Made by a program: the position numbers and the translations under genes. DNA of 64,000 nt from Limoniibacter endophyticus (lineage in GTDB: Bacteria > Pseudomonadota > Alphaproteobacteria > Rhizobiales > Rhizobiaceae). The notes under the pieces were generated by a model, which was not told the DNA's origin, did no database searches, and was given only the letters and a program-made list of their open reading frames with translations. This document shows positions 8,943-17,749 of this stretch, one piece after another. The stretch lies in the NCBI RefSeq assembly GCF_014652835.1, contig NZ_BMZO01000002.1, forward strand, positions 62,001 to 126,000, given 5' to 3'. The first letter of the stretch is position 1; each line of letters starts with the position of its first letter.

Positions 8943-9797
8943 ATGACAATGACGATGAATGGCATGAGTGTTTCTTATCGCCGCGGGCTCATGGGAGCGG
9001 TACTTCTTGGCTTTTTGCCCCTAGCTGCGTGCCAGAGCACCGGCCCGGTCGCCGATGTGGCCGCCATTGACACGGCTCAGGGCTCGCCGGAAAATATCGC
9101 TTCTCTCACCGCCGTCATCGATCGCGCTCCCGGTCAGCCGGAAGGCTACAATATTCGCGGCACAGCCTATGGTCGCGGCGGGCAGTACAAACAGGCGCTT
9201 GCCGATTTCGACAAGGCCTTGCAGCTCAATCCCAACTATTACCAGGCCTATGCCAATCGCGGTTTGATCCACCGCTACATGAACAACCAGAGCCAGGCCA
9301 TCGCGGACTATACGCGCGCCATTCAGCTCAATCCAAACTATGATGTCGCTTATATAGGTCGCGGCAATGTTTACCGCCTTGCCGGGCAGATCGATCAGGC
9401 CTATGCAGATTTCCAGAAGGCGATCGAACTCGACACGACCGATCCGCGCGCCTATCACAATCGCGGTCTCATTCTGCAGCAGCGAGGCCAGCACGCGCAG
9501 GCGATCGACGATTTTTCCAAGGCTATTTCGCTGCGCCCGACTGCCCCGGAACCTTATAATGGCCGCGGCCTGTCCTATGCTGCACAAGGCGATGATGATA
9601 ACGCCTTCACCGATTTCAACACCTCTATCCGGTTGAATGGCAGTATTGCCGAAAGTTGGGCTAATCAAGCGCTGATCTACGAACGCAAGGGCGATCGTGC
9701 CAAGGCGCAGAAATCCTATGCGCGCGCCGTGCAACTTGATCCGCAATATCAGCCTGCCAAGGATGGCCTGGCGCGAACAGGCGGCTCTGCCGGCTGA
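8943..9797 (+). CDS. TPR-repeat lipoprotein (NlpI-like)
   Basis: 284 residues from the ATG at 8943 (GGGGAAG upstream); later in-frame ATGs are possible. The signal peptide ends in the lipobox LAAC with the lipidated Cys at about residue 30. The rest is about six tetratricopeptide repeats, for example YNIRGTAYGRGGQYKQALADFDKALQLNPN and its successors, ending LDPQYQPAKDGLAR. Such lipoproteins act as protein-docking scaffolds in the envelope, often for murein hydrolases or proteases. The partner is unknown here. It stands alone, with a long spacer after it. Confidence 0.88.
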   Translation: MTMTMNGMSVSYRRGLMGAVLLGFLPLAACQSTGPVADVAAIDTAQGSPENIASLTAVIDRAPGQPEGYNIRGTAYGRGGQYKQALADFDKALQLNPNYYQAYANRGLIHRYMNNQSQAIADYTRAIQLNPNYDVAYIGRGNVYRLAGQIDQAYADFQKAIELDTTDPRAYHNRGLILQQRGQHAQAIDDFSKAISLRPTAPEPYNGRGLSYAAQGDDDNAFTDFNTSIRLNGSIAESWANQALIYERKGDRAKAQKSYARAVQLDPQYQPAKDGLARTGGSAG

Positions 9798-10525
9798 TCG
9801 TTTAGTTTCAGCCTCTTGTCTGAGTGAAAATCGTGGATGGATTTCTCGCCCTTGCCGAAGCGGGCGAAAATATTTCGCAATAGTTTCAATGGAAAAGGCG
9901 GGGAGATCCTGCCTTCATCCCGTCGTTCATGCGCCGATTTATCCCACACCCCGCAGCCTGGCTTATTATCGTCCTCAGCACTTCTCGAGGGGCTCTGGTC
10001 TGCGCAGACGGATCTTGAGGGAAGGGCCGCTGGCGTACGCCGCTACTGCATGGGCTTCACGCACCCATGCCTTGAGCGGGACCAACGTACGGGACGCAAG
10101 CGGGTGACCGCGTCCGGCACCTTTTCCCAGGTCAGAGCGGGGAAAGGAAACGCTTCATCGTTCAGGCATGAGCGAAAGGGGGCAGCCGGATGAATAAAAG
10201 CGGCGCCGTCGGGCACGAGAGGTGCTTGCTCCCTTGCAGCGAACATGAGGCCTGTCTCACGACTTCCTCATTCATCCGCATACCGAGACGGGCTTCATGT
10301 CCCCCTCGCATTCATCGCCAAACACGGGAAGCCCGATGCTTTCCAGGGATTGGCGATCACCTTCCGGCCTTTCTCCCTCGCGCGGAAATCCGCTGCGGGG
10401 CAAAGCTGCTGCTTTCGGTGCAGCAATAAGGAACTCGTTTTCCTGTTCGCCGCCGCTCTCTCCTGGAGTGGGGTCGGTGCCGGTTCGAGGTAACGTAAAG
10501 CCGCAACCACGCAGGCAACAGCCGA
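9798..10525. other. 728-bp convergent spacer without a credible gene
   Basis: This gap lies between two genes that both end into it. Open frames exist on both strands but lack family features, ribosome sites or consistent codon use. Small inverted repeats are visible: CGGGCTTC (10289-10296) with GAAGCCCG (10328-10335), and TGCTGC/GCAGCA near 10410. There is no U-tract terminator. It could hold an unrecognised structured RNA or a decayed gene; I found no tRNA, tmRNA, RNase P or riboswitch core. Confidence 0.5.
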
Positions 10526-12898
10526 TCACGCTCCATAAGGTACCCAGATGCTCTTGCGCTTTACCGCGCGGCGCAGAAACTCCTCTCCTTCGGACGAACC
10601 GTCCAGCCAGTCGATCTGCATGCCGTAATCGGTGAAGATGCGCTTCAGATTTCCCGCCGACCTATTTTCCACCAGAGTGGCGAGGTCGGCGTCGCCGAAT
10701 GCCCAGAGGCCATCGACATCGTCATGGTCGGCCAGGGTCTGTGCAAGAGCGGCACTCTTGCCTGTCACGATGTTGACCACGCCCGCAGGCACATCGGATG
10801 TTTCCAGCAGCGGGTAAAGATCGGTGGCGATGAGAGCGCTTTCTTCATGCGGCACGAGCACGACGCGATTACCCATCGCAAGGAGCGGTGTCATAAGGCT
10901 TACCGTCGAAAGCAACGGTGCTTCCGGCGGGCAGACGATGCCGGCCACGCCCAGCGCCTCCGGTTGAGAATAGACCAGCCCGCGCACTGGCGCTGCATGC
11001 ACGTTACCTTCGAATTTGTCGGCGTAGGCCGCATAGGTGAAGAGGCGGGAAATTGCCGTCGCGATCTCGATATCCGCACTTTTGCGATTGCCGGAGAGTG
11101 CTTTCAGTCGCCGTGCAAATTCCTCGCCGCGGGCGGCAAGATTTTCTGCAAGATAGTAAAGCACCTGCGCGCGATTATGTGCGCTGGCCTTCGTCCAGGA
11201 CTCGGCTTTTCGTGCAGCAGCCACCGCGTCGCGAATATCCTTGCGGCTTCCTTCTCCCACCTCTCCAGCCCGCTTGCCATCGGCATTGAGGATGGCGAAG
11301 GAAAGACCGGAATCGGGTCGCGTCTGTTTCCCGCCGATAAAGAGCTTCGGCGTACGGTCGATGGGCGGTAGCCCGTCGAACGCTTCCGGTTCAGCGGATT
11401 TTCGTCCGGGTGGAGCCTTGCGCGGTTTTGCGTTGATCCATGCTCTGGGTTTCAAATATTCAAAGCATCCCTCGCGTCCGCCTTCCACGCCGAAACCCGA
11501 CTCCTTTTGCCCGCCAAAGCCGACTGCCGCGTCGAAACTATTGGCGCTGTTGATCCACACGACGCCTGCCTCGACGCGATTCGCCATGTCGAGAGCAACG
11601 TCGAGTGTCTGGCTCCAGATCGAGGCCGCCAGACCGTAGCGTGTATGATTGGCAAGCTGCGCTGCCTCGTCCGGCGTGCGGAAGGTCGTTGAAACGACAA
11701 CCGGGCCGAAAATTTCCTCTGCCATCAGCGACGATGCGGGCGAGATGCCGCTCAATAGCGTCGGCGCGACATAAGCGTCGCCCGCGGCCTGGGGGGCTTG
11801 ATGGAGCATCGCGCCTTCTCTTACCCCTTGCGCTATTAGTTCTTCGACGCGAACCTTGTCCCGGGCGGAAATCATGGCGCCAATATCGATGGACTTGTCG
11901 AGACTGTCGCCGGTACGCAAGGTCGCGAGGCGCTTTGCCAGCATACGGGTGAAGCGTTCTGCAATGGCTTCATGCATCAGCAGGCGTGAACCTGCGCAGC
12001 AGACCTCACCCTGGTTGAACCAGATTGAATCGACCACACCCTCTACGGCTGCATCGAGATCGGCATCGTCGAACACTATGAAGGGTGATTTTCCGCCTAG
12101 CTCCAGCGTCAGGGACTTTCCTGAACCCGCCGTTACCTCGCGGATCAGCCGCCCAACCGCCGTCGATCCGGTAAAGGCAATCTTATGAACGTCTGCATGT
12201 CGTACCAGTGCCTCGCCGGTCGTGCCATCGCCGGTGACGATATTGAGAACACCCCTTGGCAATCCCGCAGTTCGTGCCAGTCCGGCAAAGAACATAGCGG
12301 TCAATGACGTCTGCTCCGCAGGCTTCAGAACAACCGTGTTGCCGAGAGCAAGGGCAGGGGCGACCTTCCAGGCCAGCATCAGGAACGGAAAATTCCAGGG
12401 TACGATCTGGCCCACTACGCCAACTGGTGCGTGATCGGGGAACTCCTTGTCCTGAAGCTGGGCCCACCCGGCATGATGATAGAAATGACGTACGGCGAGC
12501 GGCACATCGATATCCCGTGCCTCACGAATCGGTTTGCCATTGTCTAGCGCCTCGATAATGGCAATCAACCGCGCGTGTCGCTGGATCGACCGCGCCAGTG
12601 CATAGAGATGGCGGGCGCGAGCGTGGCCGGAAAGGGCAGCCCATTTCTTCTGTGCCTTGTTTGCGGCCTTCACGGCCGCATCTATGTCAGCTGCCGTTCC
12701 CTGATTGATCGACGCGAGCACCTTTCCGCTAGCGGGTGCGACCGTGCCGAAGGCCGTCGCGCGTTCGTGGGCGGTGAAGCGGCCATCAATGAAATGACCG
12801 AAAGCATGGCCGTTCTTTTCCAGCCACTCGCGAGCCGGTTTTTCGCTCTCAGGAGCGGCAGCGTAATCCATGGTCTCGAAATATTCTTTGACGCTCAT
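10526..12898 (-). CDS. Tandem-domain aldehyde dehydrogenase
   Basis: 790 residues from the ATG at 12898, 4 bp after the deoC stop. Residues about 30-500 are a complete NAD(P)-dependent aldehyde dehydrogenase: PWNFPFLMLAWK, the FTGSTAVGR cofactor motif, the LELGGKSPFIVF glutamate, and catalytic Cys in FNQGEVCCAGSR. Residues about 540-790 repeat the N-terminal, nucleotide-binding half of an ALDH (FIGGKQTRPDSG..., then MTPLLAMGNRVVLVP) but stop before any catalytic Cys. Next to deoC it probably oxidises the acetaldehyde released from deoxyribose 5-phosphate, or another aldehyde of that route. The substrate is inferred from context. Confidence 0.88.
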   Translation of the reverse strand: MSVKEYFETMDYAAAPESEKPAREWLEKNGHAFGHFIDGRFTAHERATAFGTVAPASGKVLASINQGTAADIDAAVKAANKAQKKWAALSGHARARHLYALARSIQRHARLIAIIEALDNGKPIREARDIDVPLAVRHFYHHAGWAQLQDKEFPDHAPVGVVGQIVPWNFPFLMLAWKVAPALALGNTVVLKPAEQTSLTAMFFAGLARTAGLPRGVLNIVTGDGTTGEALVRHADVHKIAFTGSTAVGRLIREVTAGSGKSLTLELGGKSPFIVFDDADLDAAVEGVVDSIWFNQGEVCCAGSRLLMHEAIAERFTRMLAKRLATLRTGDSLDKSIDIGAMISARDKVRVEELIAQGVREGAMLHQAPQAAGDAYVAPTLLSGISPASSLMAEEIFGPVVVSTTFRTPDEAAQLANHTRYGLAASIWSQTLDVALDMANRVEAGVVWINSANSFDAAVGFGGQKESGFGVEGGREGCFEYLKPRAWINAKPRKAPPGRKSAEPEAFDGLPPIDRTPKLFIGGKQTRPDSGLSFAILNADGKRAGEVGEGSRKDIRDAVAAARKAESWTKASAHNRAQVLYYLAENLAARGEEFARRLKALSGNRKSADIEIATAISRLFTYAAYADKFEGNVHAAPVRGLVYSQPEALGVAGIVCPPEAPLLSTVSLMTPLLAMGNRVVLVPHEESALIATDLYPLLETSDVPAGVVNIVTGKSAALAQTLADHDDVDGLWAFGDADLATLVENRSAGNLKRIFTDYGMQIDWLDGSSEGEEFLRRAVKRKSIWVPYGA

Positions 12899-12902
12899 GG
12901 CC

Positions 12903-13919
12903 TCATCCGATCGCGTGGTGATGGAAGGTGGCATAACGGCCGGTGACATAATGCTCGAGCTGCCGCTCGATATCTGCAAGCAGGCTGGACGCGCCGATCC
13001 TGAAGAGATCCGGCTCGAGCCATTCGCGACCGAGTTCCTCCTTCATCAACACTTGCTGCGCCAATGCATCCTTTGCTGTGGAGATGCCGCCTGCTGGCTT
13101 ATAGCCCACATATTGGCCGGTGCGCTCGAAATGCTGGCGGATGGCGCGCGCCATGACGAGCGTGACAGCCGGCGTGGCGTTCACGGCCTCCTTGCCTGTC
13201 GATGTCTTGATGAAATCGGCTCCGGCCATCATGCAGACATGTGAGGCTCTGGCGACGTTGGTCAATGTCTTCAGGTCGCCGGTCGCGAGAATAGCTTTTA
13301 CATGCGCATCGCCGCACGCCTCGCGGAAGCCGCGCATTTCGTCGTAAAGCGCCTGCCAGTTCCCGGTCAGAACGTGCTCGCGGGTGATAACGATGTCGAT
13401 CTCTCCAGCTCCATCCTTCACAGAGGATTCGATTTCCTTCAGCTTGATATCATACGACACGAGTCCGGCTGGAAACCCGGTCGAAACGGCGGCAACCGGC
13501 ACCCCCGTTCCTTTCAACGCATCCACGGCGATTGCCACGAAACGATGATAGACGCACACGGCACCGGTTGTTACGCGCTCGCCCGCGAACCCAAGCATCT
13601 CGCGAATATCGGCGCGCAGCGGAGCGGCTGCCTTATCGCACAGACGCTTGACACGTTCGGCAGTGTCGTCGCCGTTCAGTGTCGTCAGATCGATGCAGGT
13701 CAGAGCCTTGAGAAGCCATGCAGCCTGAGCCTCGCCCTTTACCGACCGACGTCCGGCCAGACCTGCGACGCGCCGCTCTACGGCGGAACGATTGATATTC
13801 GTCGAGCGGACGAGACCTGGATCGAACGGCTCGATCCCGTTGCGCGGTCGGTGATTGTGCTTGCCAAGCGAAATTTTTTCGGCGGAAACGTCGTTCAAGA
13901 GGCTGTCCTCGTTGACCAT
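12903..13919 (-). CDS. deoC: Deoxyribose-phosphate aldolase
   Basis: 338 residues. Cleaves 2-deoxyribose 5-phosphate into glyceraldehyde 3-phosphate and acetaldehyde. The Schiff-base lysine is K238 in GADFIKTSTGKEAV, and the barrel segments CIDLTTLNGDDT, VSTGFPAG, EIDIVI and KAILATGDL are typical. The N-terminal extension of about 70 residues is normal for the long DeoC subfamily. First gene of a two-gene operon with the aldehyde dehydrogenase, divergent from the aldo/keto reductase; the shared promoter region is 13920-14022. Confidence 0.95.
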   Translation of the reverse strand: MVNEDSLLNDVSAEKISLGKHNHRPRNGIEPFDPGLVRSTNINRSAVERRVAGLAGRRSVKGEAQAAWLLKALTCIDLTTLNGDDTAERVKRLCDKAAAPLRADIREMLGFAGERVTTGAVCVYHRFVAIAVDALKGTGVPVAAVSTGFPAGLVSYDIKLKEIESSVKDGAGEIDIVITREHVLTGNWQALYDEMRGFREACGDAHVKAILATGDLKTLTNVARASHVCMMAGADFIKTSTGKEAVNATPAVTLVMARAIRQHFERTGQYVGYKPAGGISTAKDALAQQVLMKEELGREWLEPDLFRIGASSLLADIERQLEHYVTGRYATFHHHAIG

Positions 13920-14022
13920 CTTGCGCAGGATCCTATCATGTGGGCGACTTTGCGGTCATGTCCAGACCGACTTTTCCACCGCGCGCCGTCCGGCTGCGCA
14001 GCGTCACCCATGGAGAACTTAT

Positions 14023-15006
14023 ATGCAGTACAAGAAGCTCGGTTCCACCGGTCTGGATATTTCGGCCCTTTGCCTGGGCTGCATGACCTACGGTGTGCCT
14101 GAACGGGGAAATCACGAGTGGACGCTTGATGAGGAAAAGAGCCGCCCGCTCATCATCGAGGCGCTGGAAGCCGGCATCAACTTTCTCGATACGGCAAACA
14201 TGTATTCAGACGGCACGTCCGAGGAGATTGTCGGCAAGGTGCTGAAGGAGGTCGCACGGCGTGACGAGATTGTGCTCGCCACCAAAGTCTACATGCGAAT
14301 GCATGAGGGACCGAACGGTCAGGGCCTTTCGCGCAAGGCGATCCTTTCGGAGATCGATAATTCGCTTCGCCGCCTCGGTACGGATTATGTCGATCTCTAC
14401 CAGATCCATCGCTGGGACTACGGGACGCCGGTCGAGGAGACGATGGAGGCGCTTCATGATGTGGTGAAGGCGGGCAAGGCGCGTTATATCGGCGCGTCTT
14501 CCATGTTCGCCTGGCAGTTTGCAAAGGCGCAGCATGTCGCCGAGCGCCATGGATGGACGAAGTTCATTTCGATGCAGAACCATGTCAGCTTGCTTTACCG
14601 TGAGGAAGAACGGGAAATGATCCCGCTTTGCATCGATCAGGGCGTCGGCATCATCCCATGGAGTCCGTTGGCGCGCGGCAAACTTGCGCGGGCATGGGAG
14701 GAGGAGGATACGGTCCGCAACAAGACTGACAAGGTCATCGCCAGCATGTATGACGCGACAAAGGACGCCGACAAGGCGGTGGTCGACGCAGTTGGAGCGG
14801 TCGCAGCGGCGCGAAATGTGCCGCGGGCGCAGGTTGCGCTGGCCTGGGTCATTCAGAAGAAGGGCATTTCCGCGCCAATCGTCGGAGCTTCCAAGCCAGG
14901 CCAGTTGGACGATGCGCTGGCTGCCGTTGAGCTTAAGCTTACCGATGACGAGATTGCAGCGCTTGAAGCGCCGTACGTGCCGCACGCAGTCGTGGGAATC
15001 AATTAG
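14023..15006 (+). CDS. Aldo/keto reductase (YajO/YhdN-like)
   Basis: 327 residues from the ATG at 14023, preceded by GGAGAACTTAT; longer frames have no ribosome site. TIM-barrel AKR: MQYKKLGSTGLDISALCLGCMTYG, active-site Asp/Tyr in FLDTANMYSDGTSEEIVGKVL, Lys in LATKVYM, His in LYQIHRWD, and NADPH-binding SPLARGKL and IVGASKPGQL. An NADPH-dependent carbonyl reductase of broad range. The stop overlaps the convergent ABC ATPase gene by 4 bp. The substrate cannot be assigned. Confidence 0.9.
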   Translation: MQYKKLGSTGLDISALCLGCMTYGVPERGNHEWTLDEEKSRPLIIEALEAGINFLDTANMYSDGTSEEIVGKVLKEVARRDEIVLATKVYMRMHEGPNGQGLSRKAILSEIDNSLRRLGTDYVDLYQIHRWDYGTPVEETMEALHDVVKAGKARYIGASSMFAWQFAKAQHVAERHGWTKFISMQNHVSLLYREEEREMIPLCIDQGVGIIPWSPLARGKLARAWEEEDTVRNKTDKVIASMYDATKDADKAVVDAVGAVAAARNVPRAQVALAWVIQKKGISAPIVGASKPGQLDDALAAVELKLTDDEIAALEAPYVPHAVVGIN

Positions 15007-15758
15007 AAATAATTGACGATGCGCTTGCCGTCGAGTTCATGCACCGTCGTATCCACGCCGTAGATGGCGGCGAGAACCTCGGGGCAGATGATCTCGGCGG
15101 CTGTGCCGACATGAGCGAGCTTACCGTCCTTCATGGCCACGATTCGGTCGGCATAGGCCGAGGCAAAATTTATATCATGCAAAACCAGAATGATGGTCTT
15201 GTTCAGACTGTCGGCGGCATTGCGCAGCATCTTCATCATGCCGACGGCATGACGCATATCCAGATTGTTGAGCGGCTCGTCGAGCAGGATGTAATCAGTG
15301 TTCTGGCACAAGACCATTGCAATGAATGCGCGCTGGCGCTGTCCGCCGGATAATTCGTCGATGAAGCGATCCGCGAGCGGCTCGAGATCGAGCCAGCGCA
15401 AGGCCTCCTCTATGTGTTTGCCGTCTTCCTTGGTCAGGTGACCCTTTGAATAGGGATAGCGTCCGAAGGCAATGAGATCGCGTACGGAGAGCCTCGACAG
15501 GACCTGATTATCCTGCCGCAGTATGGAGATGTGGCGGGCGAGCTTGTCGCCGGGTGTTCTGGTCACATCCATCCCGGCAATCGTCACCGTGCCGGCCGTC
15601 ATGGGCATGAGACGGGAAATCATTGACAGGAAAGTAGATTTGCCCGCGCCATTGGGACCGACGATGGCTGTTATGCCACCTGCGGGCAGTGTGAGATCGA
15701 CACTATCGACCACCAGCGTATTGCCATAGGTTTTGCTTAGCGCTTTCGCTTCGATCAT
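15003..15758 (-). CDS. Siderophore ABC transporter ATP-binding protein
   Basis: 251 residues. Walker A GPNGAGKST, Q-loop ILRQDNQ, signature LSGGQRQRAFIAM, Walker B YILLDEPLNNLD, H-loop LHDINFA. The FecE/FhuC-type family imports ferric siderophores or heme. It is the last gene of a four-gene operon (binding protein, two permeases, ATPase), overlapping the preceding permease by 4 bp. It powers import by the two FecCD permeases at the cytoplasmic membrane. An IRO box at the head of the operon indicates iron control. Confidence 0.95.
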   Translation of the reverse strand: MIEAKALSKTYGNTLVVDSVDLTLPAGGITAIVGPNGAGKSTFLSMISRLMPMTAGTVTIAGMDVTRTPGDKLARHISILRQDNQVLSRLSVRDLIAFGRYPYSKGHLTKEDGKHIEEALRWLDLEPLADRFIDELSGGQRQRAFIAMVLCQNTDYILLDEPLNNLDMRHAVGMMKMLRNAADSLNKTIILVLHDINFASAYADRIVAMKDGKLAHVGTAAEIICPEVLAAIYGVDTTVHELDGKRIVNYF

Positions 15759-16726
15759 CGTGCATATCCCCGGACGAGCAGGAAGAGGAAGAACAGGCCG
15801 CCGACGAATTCAATCACCACGGCAAGCGCGGTATCGAAGGCGAGCAGTCTTTCGAGAATGAGTTGCCCGCCAACCAGCGTGATCGCCGCTATCATCGCTG
15901 CGGCTGGCAGCGTGTAGGCGTGCCTATGTGTGGGCATCGCCATGTAGGCGAGGTTGGCGACCAGCAAGCCGAAAAAGGTGACAGGGCCGACGAGGGCCGT
16001 GGAGACGGAAACGAGAATGGCGATCAGCGCCAGCGTGACGAGGGTGACGCGGCGGTGATTGAGACCCAGGTTGATAGCCGTGTCGCGTCCCAGTGCCATC
16101 ACGTCATATACTCGGATATTGCGCCAGATGATAATCGAAACCGCCAGAACGATAAGGGCCGAAATCAGCAGCAAGTGCGTATTGCCCTTGTTGAAGCTGG
16201 CGAACAGGCGATCCTGCAGCACCACGAAGTCGTTCGGGTCAATGATGCGCGCCACCAACGCGGAAAGTGAGCGAAACAGGATGCCGAAGACGATGCCGAC
16301 CAGCATCAACAGGTGCAGGCTGCGATTGCCGAAGCCAAGCAGCCAGGAATAGAGCAGGCCTGAAAAGGCGACCATGACGACCAGTTCGACAAGAAAACGC
16401 ACGTTAGGATCAATGCTGGACGTGGCCGCAGCTCCCAGCTGGAAGACCAGCGCTGTTTGCAAGAGCGCGTAAAGTGCGTCGAAACCCATGATGGACGGGG
16501 TCAGTATACGGTTGTTGCTCAATGTTTGAAAAAGCACTGTCGAGAGGGCGATGGCATAGCCGACCAGGAGCATGGTGGCGATTTTGAGCCCGCGAAAAGG
16601 AAGAATGAAGCCCCAGCTGCCGCGTGCGTTCAGCGTCATGAAGAGCGCGATGACGAGAACGCAGCCGATGGCAAGCAGCATCAGGATGCGCGCCGGCGAG
16701 AAGAAGGAAGCGCGATCAGGCTGCAC
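15755..16726 (-). CDS. Siderophore ABC transporter permease (second)
   Basis: FecCD-family permease, 323 residues from the GTG at 16726, which overlaps the stop of the other permease by 11 bp; a longer frame from 16768 is less likely. About nine or ten hydrophobic helices. Family segments include LSNNRILTPSIMGFDALYALLQT and LGRDTAINLGLNHRRVTLVTL, and VGPVTFFGLLVANLAYM near the C-terminus is the ATPase-contact region. Forms a heterodimer with the product of the preceding gene. Confidence 0.92.
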   Translation of the reverse strand: MQPDRASFFSPARILMLLAIGCVLVIALFMTLNARGSWGFILPFRGLKIATMLLVGYAIALSTVLFQTLSNNRILTPSIMGFDALYALLQTALVFQLGAAATSSIDPNVRFLVELVVMVAFSGLLYSWLLGFGNRSLHLLMLVGIVFGILFRSLSALVARIIDPNDFVVLQDRLFASFNKGNTHLLLISALIVLAVSIIIWRNIRVYDVMALGRDTAINLGLNHRRVTLVTLALIAILVSVSTALVGPVTFFGLLVANLAYMAMPTHRHAYTLPAAAMIAAITLVGGQLILERLLAFDTALAVVIEFVGGLFFLFLLVRGYAR

Positions 16727-17714
16727 GAGGAGTGCTCCGCAATAGCATGAACAGGAAGATTGCGGCACCGACTACGCCCATCATTGTCCCGATGGGAATT
16801 TCGTATGGGTGAATGACGAGCCGTCCGGCGATGTCGCAGGCAAGGACGAGGGCGGCGCCGAAGATCGCTACCCAAGGTAGAGACCGGCGCATATTATCGC
16901 CGAAGAGCAGGCTTACGAGATTAGGCACGATCAGGCCGAGGAAAGGTACGACGCCGCAGGTGACGACGACGCAGGCCGTTACCATGGAGACGATGAAGAG
17001 TCCGAAAGCAGTTACGCGGCGATAGTTCAAGCCAAGATTGGTCGCAAAGGCTTCGCCCATTCCGGCCACTGTGAAGCGATCTGCGGCGAAATAGGCAAGA
17101 CCGGTCAACGCAAAACCGATCCAGAGCAACTCATAGCGTCCCCGCAGAACACTGGAAAAATCGCCCATGGTCCAGGCAGCAATCGACTGCATCATGTCGA
17201 AGCGATAGGCGAAAAAGGTGGTTATGGCCGAGATCACGCCGCCCAGCATCAGGCCGACGAGCGGCACGATCAGTGGGGAGCGCAGCGGGATCTGGCGCAG
17301 AATGAAGAGGAAGAGCGAGGTTCCTGCGAGTGCGAAAGCACCGGCAACAAGCATGCGAGCGAAGACCGGCAGGTCGGGCATGACGAGCAGCACGAAAAGA
17401 ATACCTAAGGATGCCGATTCGGTCGTTCCGGCCGTCGATGGTTCGACGAACTTGTTGCGCGCCAGCATCTGCATCAGGAGGCCGCAACAGGCCATTCCGG
17501 CTCCGGCCAGCACAAGCGCCAGGGTGCGCGGAACGCGGCTGATGACGAAGACGTCAAGCGCCTGGCTATTCGCGTTTCCGCTCAGGATTGCCCAAGGCGA
17601 CACATCGCTCACGCCAACGAACAAGCTGATGAAAGCCAGAACAACGAGGACGGCGATGGCGGCAAGAATCTTGGGCATGAGGCTTTTCAATTGGCGAAAC
17701 GGGCAAGTGCTCAT
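16716..17714 (-). CDS. Siderophore ABC transporter permease (first)
   Basis: 332 residues, FecCD family, with an N-terminal helix and about nine more membrane segments. Typical blocks: SRVPRTLALVLAGAGMACCGLLMQMLARNKFVEPSTAGTTESASLGI and GEAFATNLGLNYRRVTAFGL, then GVVPFLGLIVPNLV. It overlaps the second permease and follows the binding-protein gene by 35 bp. An in-frame ATG at 17678 is an alternative start. Together with its partner it forms the membrane channel for the iron complex. Confidence 0.92.
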   Translation of the reverse strand: MSTCPFRQLKSLMPKILAAIAVLVVLAFISLFVGVSDVSPWAILSGNANSQALDVFVISRVPRTLALVLAGAGMACCGLLMQMLARNKFVEPSTAGTTESASLGILFVLLVMPDLPVFARMLVAGAFALAGTSLFLFILRQIPLRSPLIVPLVGLMLGGVISAITTFFAYRFDMMQSIAAWTMGDFSSVLRGRYELLWIGFALTGLAYFAADRFTVAGMGEAFATNLGLNYRRVTAFGLFIVSMVTACVVVTCGVVPFLGLIVPNLVSLLFGDNMRRSLPWVAIFGAALVLACDIAGRLVIHPYEIPIGTMMGVVGAAIFLFMLLRSTPRAA

Positions 17715-17749
17715 CGCGCTCGCCCGTCGGCTTTAAAGCGGGTGCAGGG

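Noticed and set aside
9798-10525. Possible riboswitch, tmRNA or RNase P RNA
   Set aside because: Looked for the cobalamin box, TPP element, proteolysis-tag frame and RNase P core on both strands; none was recognisable.
9837-10529. Several 60-118 codon frames on both strands in the convergent spacer
   Set aside because: None has a ribosome site, conserved motif or typical codon use; the region was recorded as an unassigned spacer instead.
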